A stretch of 7,066 bases of DNA from positions 1 to 7,066 of the forward strand of contig JAUVJE010000128.1 in the NCBI GenBank assembly GCA_030592355.1, written 5' to 3'. The translations under genes were made by a program, and so were the position numbers. Below the pieces are notes generated by a model. The model did not search any database and had not been told where the DNA came from. It worked only from the letters and a program-made list of their open reading frames with translations. This DNA is from Clostridia bacterium (GTDB lineage: Bacteria > Bacillota > Clostridia > DUPQ01). Below, one piece after another: positions 1 through 6,783 of the stretch (positions are counted from its first letter, which is position 1; each line of letters starts with the position of its first letter).

Positions 1-502
1 CAAGGATAAAGGCAACACCGTCAACCATTCGTATGGCGTCAAAAGGACATGCTTTTTCGCAATCGCCTGCTCCAAGACACCCAAATGAACATGCATTGTC
101 TCCGCTGTACATCAGGCTCATATCAAGGCAGGTTTGAAGTCCCGCATAATCGTAACTCTTTTTTCTGTTGTTCAGTGTGCCGCCGCATAATACACGGGCC
201 ACTTTTCTGATGCCCTCGGCAGCTGTTCTGCCGGTGATTCGCTCCAGCTCTTTATTGCAGGTTTCTCCGCCAACTGTGCATAGGTTTATTGCACATTCGC
301 CTGCAGCAACCGCTTCTGCATACAAGTCACAGCCTGAATATCCGCAGGCTCCGCAGTTGGCTCCCGGAAGTGCTTCGCGCACCTCTTCCACCATCGGATC
401 CTTTTTAACTGCGAACAGTTTTGAAGCCACGGCCAGGATGATTCCGAAAATCAGCCCCAGGGCCCCAATTGAAGCCACCGCTATAATTAAACTTATGTCC
501 AT
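1..502 (-). CDS. rnfB: Rnf complex subunit RnfB (electron-input iron-sulphur protein), partial at C-terminus
   Basis: RnfB is the Rnf subunit thought to accept electrons from reduced ferredoxin on the cytoplasmic face of the membrane. The first 167 residues are present and the gene runs off the left edge. Visible in order: a hydrophobic N-terminal anchor (about residues 4-26), then a four-cysteine cluster C50-x2-C53-x4-C58-x16-C75 in the NCGACGYSGC context that marks RnfB, then C106 and C125. A ferredoxin-like stretch follows with C138, C142, C148 and C152 (GCLGAGDC, ACPFDAI). The edge cuts this ferredoxin region; family members continue with further 4Fe-4S motifs. The ATG at 502-500 is preceded by AGGGAG (512-507) with a short 4-base gap. 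The gene lies 19 bases after rnfA and is the last rnf gene visible. Identity is very secure; the C-terminal length is unknown. Confidence 0.94.
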   Translation of the reverse strand, partial: MDISLIIAVASIGALGLIFGIILAVASKLFAVKKDPMVEEVREALPGANCGACGYSGCDLYAEAVAAGECAINLCTVGGETCNKELERITGRTAAEGIRKVARVLCGGTLNNRKKSYDYAGLQTCLDMSLMYSGDNACSFGCLGAGDCEKACPFDAIRMVDGVAFIL

Positions 503-521
503 ATTTCTCCCTACCAGTCAG

Positions 522-1103
522 TTAAAATGAAAACAGTCCCTGGAATCCCATAAATGCCAGCGATAAGAAAGCCGCAGAAATAAGCGCGATGGGCAATCCT
601 TTGAAGGCCTCGGGAACATCAGCCGTTTCAAGCCGTTCCCTGATTCCGGAAAATAGTATTAGTGCTACCGTAAAGCTGAGCCCTGCGGCGAACCCGTATA
701 AAACGGACATTCCGAACCCATAGGACCTTTGTATGCTTAAAAGTGCCACGCCGAGAACTGCACAGTTGGTGGTAATCAGCGGCAGGTATATACCCAGCGA
801 CTTATATAATGGTTTTATAAATCTCTTTAGTATTATCTCCACGAACTGTACCAGCGCCGCCACAACCAGTATAAATGATATCGTACGCAGGAATTCCAAT
901 TCATTGGGTATAAGCAGGTATTCATTAACCGCCCATGTTACAGCAGCTGCAAGAGTCATAACAAAGACAACGGCTCCACTCATGCCAACGGCGGAATCCA
1001 TTTTCTTTGACACGCCGAGGAAGGGGCATATGCCCAGGAATTTCTGAAGTACAAAGTTCTCAACGAGTATGGTTCCCATAATTACGAAAATTATTGTTTT
1101 CAT
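522..1103 (-). CDS. rnfA: Rnf complex membrane subunit RnfA
   Basis: Integral membrane subunit (193 residues, normal family length) of the ferredoxin:NAD+ oxidoreductase. It is homologous to NqrE and is thought to form, with RnfE, the ion- and electron-conducting core. About six hydrophobic helices are visible, roughly at residues 3-25, 37-58, 70-92, 102-122, 127-150 and 168-190. The two conserved half-membrane cysteines are present: C26 in GICPFLG and C114 in TTNCAVLG. By analogy with Rnf/Nqr structures these hold an intramembrane iron-sulphur cluster together with the matching cysteines of RnfE. The ATG overlaps the rnfE stop codon (ATGA, 1103-1100), and an AAGGAGG site (1117-1111) inside the end of rnfE sits 7 bases upstream. 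This indicates translational coupling. Stop codon is TAA. Confidence 0.96.
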   Translation of the reverse strand: MKTIIFVIMGTILVENFVLQKFLGICPFLGVSKKMDSAVGMSGAVVFVMTLAAAVTWAVNEYLLIPNELEFLRTISFILVVAALVQFVEIILKRFIKPLYKSLGIYLPLITTNCAVLGVALLSIQRSYGFGMSVLYGFAAGLSFTVALILFSGIRERLETADVPEAFKGLPIALISAAFLSLAFMGFQGLFSF

Positions 1104-1759
1104 TTGGCAACCTCCTTGTCAACGCTGCATTGCAACGGGCAATGGGCGCAGTCGAATTTGCCCGACGGATTTTTTTTAGTTGCTTTATTGAAAAATCCCA
1201 TTAGTAATCCAAGCACCAGAAATCCTCCGGCCGGCAATATAAACGATGTCGCAGGTGGAATAACTCCGCCTGTAATATCTATCCCAAATATTTGGCCCGC
1301 GCCAAGAATTTCTCTTACTGAACCTATTATGAATAATGCAATGGTAAAGCCGACACCCATGCCAACAGCATCCGCTATTGAGCTTAACACACTGTTTTTA
1401 CTTGCGAACATTTCAGCCCGCGCAAGAATGATACAGTTGACCACTATCAGCGGAATAAAAATACCAAGCGCCTTGTCTAAGTCCGGCAGGTATGCTTTTA
1501 AAAGCAACTGAACCACAGTAACAAAACCTGCGATTACAGTTATGTATGCCGGAATTCTTACCTTGTCCGGTATGATTTTTCTCAACATTGAAATTACTAT
1601 GTTAGATCCCAAGAGAACAACTGTAGCCGCAAGACCCATGCCTATTCCGTTTTCTGCGGAAGTCGTGACCGCAAGGGTAGGACACATTCCAAGCACCAGC
1701 ACGAATATTGGATTTTCCTTGATGAGGCCCTTGGTAAATTCTTTAAAGAGCTTTTTCAC
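1100..1759 (-). CDS. rnfE: Rnf complex membrane subunit RnfE, with a cysteine-rich C-terminal tail
   Basis: Integral membrane partner of RnfA (219 residues), homologous to NqrD. The conserved cysteines C26 (GMCPTLAVT) and C109 (VVNCIILAR) match those of RnfA and are expected to share its intramembrane iron-sulphur cluster. About six hydrophobic helices are visible, including conserved VNCIILARAE and GSVRE segments. After the last helix (ending near residue 191) comes a polar tail of about 28 residues with C204-x2-C207-x3-C211, a possible extra metal or disulphide site. The start is GTG at 1759-1757: it overlaps the rnfG stop as GTGA and has a strong AAAGGAGG site (1776-1769) 9 bases upstream, embedded in the rnfG coding end. 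Identity is secure; the role of the tail is unknown. Confidence 0.96.
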   Translation of the reverse strand: MKKLFKEFTKGLIKENPIFVLVLGMCPTLAVTTSAENGIGMGLAATVVLLGSNIVISMLRKIIPDKVRIPAYITVIAGFVTVVQLLLKAYLPDLDKALGIFIPLIVVNCIILARAEMFASKNSVLSSIADAVGMGVGFTIALFIIGSVREILGAGQIFGIDITGGVIPPATSFILPAGGFLVLGLLMGFFNKATKKNPSGKFDCAHCPLQCSVDKEVAK

Positions 1760-2298
1760 TTGCCGGTACCTCCTTTGCGTTTATTATATTGATTACAGGC
1801 CTCTTGTACGGCTTTCTTTACAGCATTAGAGGTTATTGTCACGCCACTTATTGAATCCACTGAATCAGTCATGCTGTCATTAGTTGATAATTTATTGAAC
1901 CGGGAGGTGAAGAAAGGTTTCTCCGCCTGTTTTCCAAGCGAGGGCGTTTCATTGTTGGACCCCAGCCTCACTCCCTTTATTATCCCATTGTTTCCTATGC
2001 CGATTATCACCGCTACATCGCCGCCGTATCCGGGTGTCAATATACTAAAAACTATACCTGCATTTGATTCGTATACGCCGTCAATTTTAAAACCGTCGGT
2101 TTCATTCTTTATAAATTCATTTGTAATTTCTTTAAAGGTTTTTCCCTCAGGCAGTACTTCGGCCATTGCCGTATTAAGTTCCTCAAGCTCCCTGTCTCTT
2201 ATGGTGTCTTTTGTTACATTGTATGTCAAGGTTACTAAAAATGTTATCACGACGCATATTATAAGTAAGCTGAAGGCTGGTTTAAATATGTCACGCAT
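1756..2298 (-). CDS. rnfG: Rnf complex FMN-binding subunit RnfG
   Basis: RnfG carries a covalently bound FMN on the outer side of the membrane and relays electrons within the complex; it is homologous to NqrC. The protein has 180 residues: one N-terminal membrane anchor (about residues 7-27), then an extracytoplasmic FMN-binding domain. Visible landmarks are TPGYGG (89-94), the ETPSLG segment (117-122, usually ETPGLG) and the flavinylation motif D148-SISGV-T154. T154 is the expected FMN attachment residue, loaded by the flavin transferase ApbE, which is not in this window. The motif has valine where alanine is most usual. The ATG at 2298-2296 overlaps the end of rnfD by 8 bases and has a GAGGTG site (2311-2306) 7 bases upstream. 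The last codons (K-G-G) form the rnfE ribosome binding site. Confidence 0.95.
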   Translation of the reverse strand: MRDIFKPAFSLLIICVVITFLVTLTYNVTKDTIRDRELEELNTAMAEVLPEGKTFKEITNEFIKNETDGFKIDGVYESNAGIVFSILTPGYGGDVAVIIGIGNNGIIKGVRLGSNNETPSLGKQAEKPFFTSRFNKLSTNDSMTDSVDSISGVTITSNAVKKAVQEACNQYNKRKGGTGK

Positions 2299-3220
2299 TT
2301 TTCTTCACCTCGCCAAAACTCTTCGGAACCGTGTACCTGTCTATCAGCGGGACCAATGCATTCATAAAGAGTATCGAAAAAGACACGCCTTCGGGCAGGT
2401 TGCCGAACAGTCTGATTCCTATTGTTATGAGGCCGCACCCAAACCCGAATATTAGTTTGCCTTTCCATGTTATCGGTGATGTCACATAATCTGTTGCCAT
2501 AAAGATGGCTCCGAGCAGTAATCCGCCTGCAAGCACATGAAACAACGGATCCTGTCCGAATATGAAAGCTCCAAGAGCTACAGTTCCTATAAAGGCTGCC
2601 GGAATATGCCATGTAATTACTTTTCTCAGAAGTAACCAAATGCAGCCGACCAACAACGCCACAGCGCTGGTTTCACCAAGACTTCCGCCTATATTACCGA
2701 GAAAGAGATCCAGGTATCCGGTCTGAACACCTCTTTGTATAAGCGCAAGGGGAGTGGCTGTGGAAACACTGTCAATGCCAGGAGCAACCCATGATGTCAT
2801 CTGCGCTGCGAAAGATACTGTTAAGAAAACCCTTGCAGCGATGGCTGGGTTAAATATATTTTTACCTATGCCGCCAAAGAGCATTTTAACTATCACTATA
2901 GCTATAAGCGAGCCTACCGCTGCAATCCAGATAGATGATTTTACAGGGGGCAGGTTAAGGGCAAGTATGACACCTGTTACCACTGCGCTTAAGTTGCCTA
3001 TGGTCTGCTTTTTCTTTGCCGCCAGATTATATAAATATTCAAATAATACAGACGTGGCCACAGATACAGCAATTATTATTGCTGAAATATAAGAGAAAAA
3101 ATACACACTTAGTATAACTGCGGGAATTAGTGCTATTATTACATCCAGCATAATGCTGCTGGTGCTTTTAATGCATTTCATATGCGGAGATGGATTGACA
3201 ACGAGTCTGTTTTCAGTCAT
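2291..3220 (-). CDS. rnfD: Rnf complex membrane flavoprotein RnfD
   Basis: Multi-helix membrane subunit (309 residues) homologous to NqrB, carrying a second covalent FMN. Hydrophobic helices alternate with conserved loops: GNLSAVVTG (75-83), LPP (90-92), the GKNIFNPA loop (119-126), the flavinylation motif D150-SVSTA-T156-PL with T156 as the expected FMN acceptor, GGSLGETSA (178-186), ATDYVTSP (242-249) and PEGVSFSILFMNALVPLID near the C-terminus (276-294). The motif reads STAT rather than SGAT but keeps the aspartate, alanine and threonine. The ATG at 3220-3218 follows an in-frame TAA directly, so it cannot be extended. GGAGG (3235-3231) lies 10 bases upstream. The 44-base spacer from rnfC is the only sizeable gap in the operon. 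Confidence 0.96.
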   Translation of the reverse strand: MTENRLVVNPSPHMKCIKSTSSIMLDVIIALIPAVILSVYFFSYISAIIIAVSVATSVLFEYLYNLAAKKKQTIGNLSAVVTGVILALNLPPVKSSIWIAAVGSLIAIVIVKMLFGGIGKNIFNPAIAARVFLTVSFAAQMTSWVAPGIDSVSTATPLALIQRGVQTGYLDLFLGNIGGSLGETSAVALLVGCIWLLLRKVITWHIPAAFIGTVALGAFIFGQDPLFHVLAGGLLLGAIFMATDYVTSPITWKGKLIFGFGCGLITIGIRLFGNLPEGVSFSILFMNALVPLIDRYTVPKSFGEVKKNA

Positions 3221-3264
3221 TTACACTTTTCCTCCGCCATTTATTTTAAGGTTCTTCGTTATCA

Positions 3265-4575
3265 CTATTTCTGACCTTTCGTCTTTACCAGTATTTTCCC
3301 TTTTTTAATTGCCTGAACGAGATGTCTTTTCGCCGGACATACGTATGAACAGGCCCCACACTCTATGCAGCTTTCAACATTGTACTTTTTGAGTTGTTCA
3401 ACATCCTGCGATTCAGAGAATATATCAAGTTGCTGGGGCATCAGAGCCATAGGGCATGCACGGACGCAATTGCCGCATCTGATGCAAGCAGTTTGCTCCG
3501 GTACCATGCTTTGCTTTTTATTGAAAGCTAATATAGCGTTATTCTGCTTAAGTATCGGCATGTCCGTCGTGTACTGTGCAAGACCCATCATCGGTCCGCC
3601 CATGAGTATTTTGTATGGCTCTTCGGTAAATCCACCGCAAAAATCGATTAAATCTTTTATATAAGTGCCTATGCAAATATCCACATTTGAGGGTTCTTTT
3701 ATAACAGCTCCGTCAACAGTAAGACGCTTTCTCACAAGTGGCATTCCCGTTTTTAGATATTTTGCAATAAATGATACGCTTGTGACGTTCATTACGATAA
3801 CTCCCACGTCCATTGGAAGCCCTCCGGCCGGCACCACTCTTCCAGTCAGTGCGTAAATCAGCATTTTCTCCGCTCCCTGGGGATATATGGATTTCAATGA
3901 TACGGCTGTAATTTTTTTATCGGAGTCGGCGATGTCGTTTAATATCTTGATTGAAGTGGGTTTGTTGTCTTCAATACCGATTATAACGTTTTCAATTTCC
4001 AAGAATTCCATTACCACATTTATCCCGCTGATAACGTTCCAGGAATTTTCAATCGTTTCGCGGTAGTCAGCTGTTATGTATGGTTCGCATTCTGCAGCGT
4101 TTATCAAAAGATATTCAATTTTTTTATCTTTGGGCGGATTAAGTTTTACATGCGCAGGGAATCCTGCTCCGCCAAGGCCGACCAAGCCAGAGTTGCGTAC
4201 AGCCTTTAGAAATTCTTCCTTAGTGTTGACTATCGGCGGTTTTACACTCGGATCTATTGTCAGTTTGCCGTCTGATTTTATAACAATTGAATCAATGGCG
4301 GCTCCATTGGGAAACATGCGTTTTTTTATCTCTGAAACGGTTCCCGAAACACTGGAATGTATGGGTGCGCTTACAAATTTGTCACTGTCTCCGATTATAG
4401 TTCCCAACATAACCTCATCACCCTTTTTTACCGTAGGCATGCAAGGAGCACCTATATGGTGCAGCATTGGTATTTCTACTTTTTCCGGTACTGGCATTAC
4501 TCTCGTTTCAAATTTAGCCGTATTTTTATAATGAGGCGTTTTAACTCCGCCTTTGATACGCTTTTTTTGCTTCAT
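3265..4575 (-). CDS. rnfC: Rnf complex NADH-binding subunit RnfC
   Basis: Peripheral cytoplasmic subunit where NAD+ is reduced (or NADH oxidised). It has 436 residues from the chosen start, a usual clostridial length. Order of parts: the N-terminal KGGV motif; a barrel-sandwich region with HHIGAPC and KKGDEV (about 39-54); the glycine-rich nucleotide/flavin site GLGGAGFP (133-140); NAAECEPY (159-166); QGAEKML (233-239); GGPMMG (326-331); then two 4Fe-4S motifs, C364-x2-C367-x2-C370-x3-C374P and C403-x2-C406-x2-C409-x3-C413P. The ATG at 4575-4573 was chosen because KGGV normally lies within the first dozen residues. A TTG at 4635-4633 would add 20 atypical residues, and a sigma-A promoter lies inside that extension. 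No Shine-Dalgarno sequence precedes the ATG, unlike every other rnf gene here. Stop codon is TAG. Confidence 0.95.
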   Translation of the reverse strand: MKQKKRIKGGVKTPHYKNTAKFETRVMPVPEKVEIPMLHHIGAPCMPTVKKGDEVMLGTIIGDSDKFVSAPIHSSVSGTVSEIKKRMFPNGAAIDSIVIKSDGKLTIDPSVKPPIVNTKEEFLKAVRNSGLVGLGGAGFPAHVKLNPPKDKKIEYLLINAAECEPYITADYRETIENSWNVISGINVVMEFLEIENVIIGIEDNKPTSIKILNDIADSDKKITAVSLKSIYPQGAEKMLIYALTGRVVPAGGLPMDVGVIVMNVTSVSFIAKYLKTGMPLVRKRLTVDGAVIKEPSNVDICIGTYIKDLIDFCGGFTEEPYKILMGGPMMGLAQYTTDMPILKQNNAILAFNKKQSMVPEQTACIRCGNCVRACPMALMPQQLDIFSESQDVEQLKKYNVESCIECGACSYVCPAKRHLVQAIKKGKILVKTKGQK

Positions 4576-4581
4576 AAGGAT

Positions 4582-4610
4582 ATTATAATGTATTGTTTTC
4601 TTTTTATCAA
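4582..4610 (-). promoter_or_regulatory. Sigma-A type promoter of the rnf operon
   Basis: Read on the minus strand, TTGATA (4610-4605) and TATAAT (4587-4582) are separated by exactly 17 bases. This gives a 5/6 -35 and a 6/6 -10 for the housekeeping sigma factor. Only six bases (ATCCTT) separate the -10 from the rnfC ATG at 4575, so transcription should begin at or within about two bases of the start codon and the mRNA should be leaderless. The match is seen directly; activity and start site are inferred. Confidence 0.72.
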
Positions 4611-4615
4611 TCAAA
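4606..4615. repeat. Inverted-repeat arm A (TTTGATTGAT on the minus strand) at the rnf -35
   Basis: The minus strand reads TTTGATTGAT here, and the rnf -35 hexamer overlaps it. An identical 10-mer occurs on the plus strand at 4705-4714, so the two form an inverted pair about 90 bases apart across the divergent intergenic region. Flanking bases extend the similarity (CATTTGATTGAT against CATTTTGATTGAT). It may be a shared regulator site or chance similarity in AT-rich DNA. Confidence 0.4.
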
Positions 4616-4704
4616 TGGCTATTGCTAAAATACAAAATATATGTCTTTGGAAACCATAAATTTCCCTTCTCAATTAGTAAAAAGACTCATGTTAATTTGT
4701 GCAT

Positions 4705-4714
4705 TTTGATTGAT
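4705..4714. repeat. Inverted-repeat arm B (TTTGATTGAT on the plus strand) beside the beta-galactosidase operator
   Basis: This is the plus-strand copy of the 10-mer found in inverted orientation at 4606-4615. It directly abuts the 16-bp palindrome that begins at 4715. The pair is seen directly; a regulatory role is only inferred. Confidence 0.4.
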
Positions 4715-4730
4715 TTGTCCCTAGGGGCAA
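4715..4730. promoter_or_regulatory. Candidate operator: 16-bp near-perfect palindrome
   Basis: TTGTCCCTAGGGGCAA is a dyad with one mismatched base pair in its 8-base half-sites (TTGTCCCT against TTGCCCCT). It ends 12 bases before the -10 of the beta-galactosidase promoter and fills the place of the -35, where a bound repressor would block RNA polymerase. It does not match a catabolite-control (cre) box or a Rex box. The regulator is unknown; no regulator gene is visible in the window. Confidence 0.55.
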
Positions 4731-4739
4731 TTTTTCATG

Positions 4740-4748
4740 TGATATAAT
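4740..4748 (+). promoter_or_regulatory. Extended -10 promoter of the beta-galactosidase gene
   Basis: TGATATAAT contains a perfect TATAAT (4743-4748) preceded by TG at the extended -10 position. The hexamer 17 bases upstream (CCTAGG, inside the palindrome) is not a recognisable -35, so the promoter relies on the extended -10 or on a regulator. Transcription is expected to start near 4755, giving a leader of about 22 bases. Confidence 0.6.
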
Positions 4749-4765
4749 GTTTTCGAATTATATTC

Positions 4766-4770
4766 GGGGG
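4766..4770 (+). promoter_or_regulatory. Ribosome binding site deciding the beta-galactosidase start
   Basis: GGGGG lies 6 bases before the ATG at 4777. It can pair with the CCUCC of 16S rRNA using one G-U pair. This supports the ATG at 4777 over the in-frame ATG at 4747, which overlaps the -10 hexamer and would not be transcribed from this promoter. Confidence 0.6.
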
Positions 4771-4776
4771 TTTATT

Positions 4777-6774
4777 ATGGTTTACGGTATTGATTATTAT
4801 CCGGAACACTGGCCGCAGGAAAGATGGGCGGAGGATTTGTCGCTTATGAAGGATGCGGGTATTAATACCATTCGAATTGCTGAATTCGCATGGACGTTGA
4901 TGGAGCCGTCAGACGGGGTTTACAATTTCAGGTGGCTCGATGAAGTTATTGCAATTGCCGCCGAGAAAGATATTAAAATTGTTTTATGCACGCCAACAGC
5001 TGCACCTCCCAAGTGGCTTATGGATAAACATCCTGAAATCTATCAAAAAGATGAATTCGGTCATGTCAGAGGTTTCGGAAGCCGCAGACACTATTGTTTC
5101 AACAGTTCTGTTTTTATGGAATATTCAAAAAGAATTGTTAAGGCAATGGCCTCTCATTATTTTAATAATGAAAATGTCATAGCATGGCAGCTTGATAATG
5201 AGTTTGGGTGCCATAACACCGTGCGCTGCTACTGTGAAGATTGCTCTTCATCATTTTCAAAGTGGTTGAAAAATAAATACGGCGCCATTGATGCATTTAA
5301 CGAAAAGCTGGGCATGGCATTTTGGAGCCAGCAGTATAATTCTTTTGAAAGCGTTGTTCTTCCGGCACACACGGTATGCGATAATAAATCAAGCGGAATG
5401 TATGCTCATAATCCAGGTCTTTTTCTGGACTACTGCAGGTTTGCTTCAGATTCTGTAGGCGATTATGCGGCAATGCAGATAAGCGAATTGCGCAAAGCAG
5501 GCATCACAACTCCGATTACCCATAACTTCATGGGAAGTTTCTACGATATTGATTATTTTAAACTGGCAAAACAATTTGATTTTATTGCATGGGACTGCTA
5601 CCCGAACATAGCGCATGGTCCTTTCTCCGGATTACCGGAAGTATCTTATAACCATGATAAACTCCGTGGATACACTAATAATAAGTTTTGGATTATGGAG
5701 CAGGACAGCGGTCAAAACGGATGGAATTTCATGCATGCCACACCTAATCCCGGCGAAATACGTTTATGGGCATATCAAGCCGTAGCCCACGGAGCAAACG
5801 GTTTGGTATATTTCAGATGGCGTCCATGTTTATTCGGGACGGAACAATACTGGCACGGGATTTTAGACCACGACGGTATTCCCCGCCAACGCTATGAAGA
5901 AATAAAACAAACCGGTGCGGAAATGTTGTCAATGAGTGATGTAATTGACAATACCGACGTTGTTTCCGACGCCTGCGTTCTGCATTCATTCGACAACACC
6001 TGGAGCCATTCTTACCAATGGCACGCTGAAGGCTTTGATTATAATAAAATCCTATATACGGTGCATAATTCGATTTTAAGAAATAATATAAACTGTGATG
6101 TGCGAGACGCAGAAGCCGACTTAAGCACCTATAAGCTGGTGGTTATGCCTGCATACAATATCTCATCAGAAAACGTTGCTAAAAAACTTACGGCATATGT
6201 TGAAAACGGAGGCCATCTTGTTATCACCTTCCGTTCAGGCAACAGAGATGAATTCAATAAAATAAACGGTCTTACCCTTCCCGGATATTTCCGCGGATTG
6301 TGCGGCATTGATGTTATTAATTATGATCCTATCGGCAACGGCGGACGTTCCGCCTCATGTATGATTGGCAAATTCACCCCTAACGTGTGGTGCGACATTA
6401 TAGACGAAAAAGAAACAACCGTCCTCGCTGAATACACCGATGGTTTTTATAAGGGTTCTCCGTGCATAACCGTTAATAACCATGGCAAAGGAAAGGTTTA
6501 TTACATTGGCTGCAATATGGATATTGATGCGCTTGCGCCGTTGTTTGACTACATCTGCCTTGGTGCTGACGTTGAGCGGGCGGACTTAAGGCCTGTACCG
6601 GGAGTTGAAACAGTTATCAGAAAAGGTGCCGGCGGCGAATTCATCTTTGCAATGAATTATACCGATGCTGCGGTTTATATTCCTATTGAACGGTATTATA
6701 CGGATAAAATCACCGGTACTGTTTTTACTAAAAGCATATACCTTGAACCTTATGGTGTCGTTGTGTTATATTAA
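4777..6774 (+). CDS. GH42 family beta-galactosidase, cytoplasmic
   Basis: Glycoside hydrolase family 42 enzyme, which hydrolyses terminal beta-galactosides by a retaining two-glutamate mechanism. The 665 residues match the family's usual length. Order of parts: a TIM barrel (about 1-385) opening with YGIDYYPEHWP, then RIAEFAW (33-39) and CTPTAAPP (71-78); the acid/base pair N141-E142 in WQLDNEFG; the nucleophile E308 in FWIMEQ; FRWRPCLFGTEQYWHG (346-361); a central Rossmann-like domain (about 390-600) of the type that mediates trimer contacts; and a small beta C-terminal domain. Cysteines C107, C151, C153 and C156 align with the structural zinc site known from the Thermus A4 enzyme. There is no signal peptide, so the substrate must be imported first; no transporter is visible. 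Substrate could be lactose, galactan-derived oligosaccharides or other galactosides. It is transcribed divergently from rnf. Confidence 0.96.
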   Translation: MVYGIDYYPEHWPQERWAEDLSLMKDAGINTIRIAEFAWTLMEPSDGVYNFRWLDEVIAIAAEKDIKIVLCTPTAAPPKWLMDKHPEIYQKDEFGHVRGFGSRRHYCFNSSVFMEYSKRIVKAMASHYFNNENVIAWQLDNEFGCHNTVRCYCEDCSSSFSKWLKNKYGAIDAFNEKLGMAFWSQQYNSFESVVLPAHTVCDNKSSGMYAHNPGLFLDYCRFASDSVGDYAAMQISELRKAGITTPITHNFMGSFYDIDYFKLAKQFDFIAWDCYPNIAHGPFSGLPEVSYNHDKLRGYTNNKFWIMEQDSGQNGWNFMHATPNPGEIRLWAYQAVAHGANGLVYFRWRPCLFGTEQYWHGILDHDGIPRQRYEEIKQTGAEMLSMSDVIDNTDVVSDACVLHSFDNTWSHSYQWHAEGFDYNKILYTVHNSILRNNINCDVRDAEADLSTYKLVVMPAYNISSENVAKKLTAYVENGGHLVITFRSGNRDEFNKINGLTLPGYFRGLCGIDVINYDPIGNGGRSASCMIGKFTPNVWCDIIDEKETTVLAEYTDGFYKGSPCITVNNHGKGKVYYIGCNMDIDALAPLFDYICLGADVERADLRPVPGVETVIRKGAGGEFIFAMNYTDAAVYIPIERYYTDKITGTVFTKSIYLEPYGVVVLY

Positions 6775-6783
6775 GGACGGGAG

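Noticed and set aside
168..1829. Plus-strand open frames at 168-530, 733-1047, 1104-1511 and 1542-1829
   Set aside because: All lie opposite clearly conserved rnfB, rnfA, rnfE and rnfG genes. Their translations are low-complexity, show no family motifs and lack ribosome sites.
1871..4531. Open frames at 1871-2455, 2754-3092, 3365-3664, 3665-3856 and 4076-4531 (plus) and 2259-2639 (minus)
   Set aside because: They are shadows of rnfG, rnfD and rnfC, which have full-length conserved motifs in the accepted frames.
4584..4589. Plus-strand TATAAT in the palindromic ATTATAAT as a second promoter for the galactosidase gene
   Set aside because: There is no -35 at 16-18 bases upstream and no extended -10 TG. 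The minus-strand reading has a proper TTGATA at 17 bases.
4576..4635. Longer rnfC starting at TTG 4635
   Set aside because: The extra 20 residues are unlike RnfC N-termini, no ribosome site precedes the TTG, and the consensus promoter lies inside the extension.
4715..4730. Rex redox-sensor site controlling rnf
   Set aside because: Only the outer TTGT and CAA match. The inner TTA/TAA bases typical of Rex boxes are replaced by CCC/GGG, and the site is more than 100 bases from the rnf -35.
4715..4735. Palindrome followed by TTTTT as an intrinsic terminator
   Set aside because: No gene on the plus strand ends upstream of it, because rnfC reads away. The stem would be only about 6 bp with a wobble pair, so an operator role fits better.
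4747..4776. Longer beta-galactosidase starting at ATG 4747
   Set aside because: That ATG overlaps the -10 hexamer (4743-4748). The GH42 opening YGIDYYPEHW follows directly after the ATG at 4777, which has a GGGGG site.
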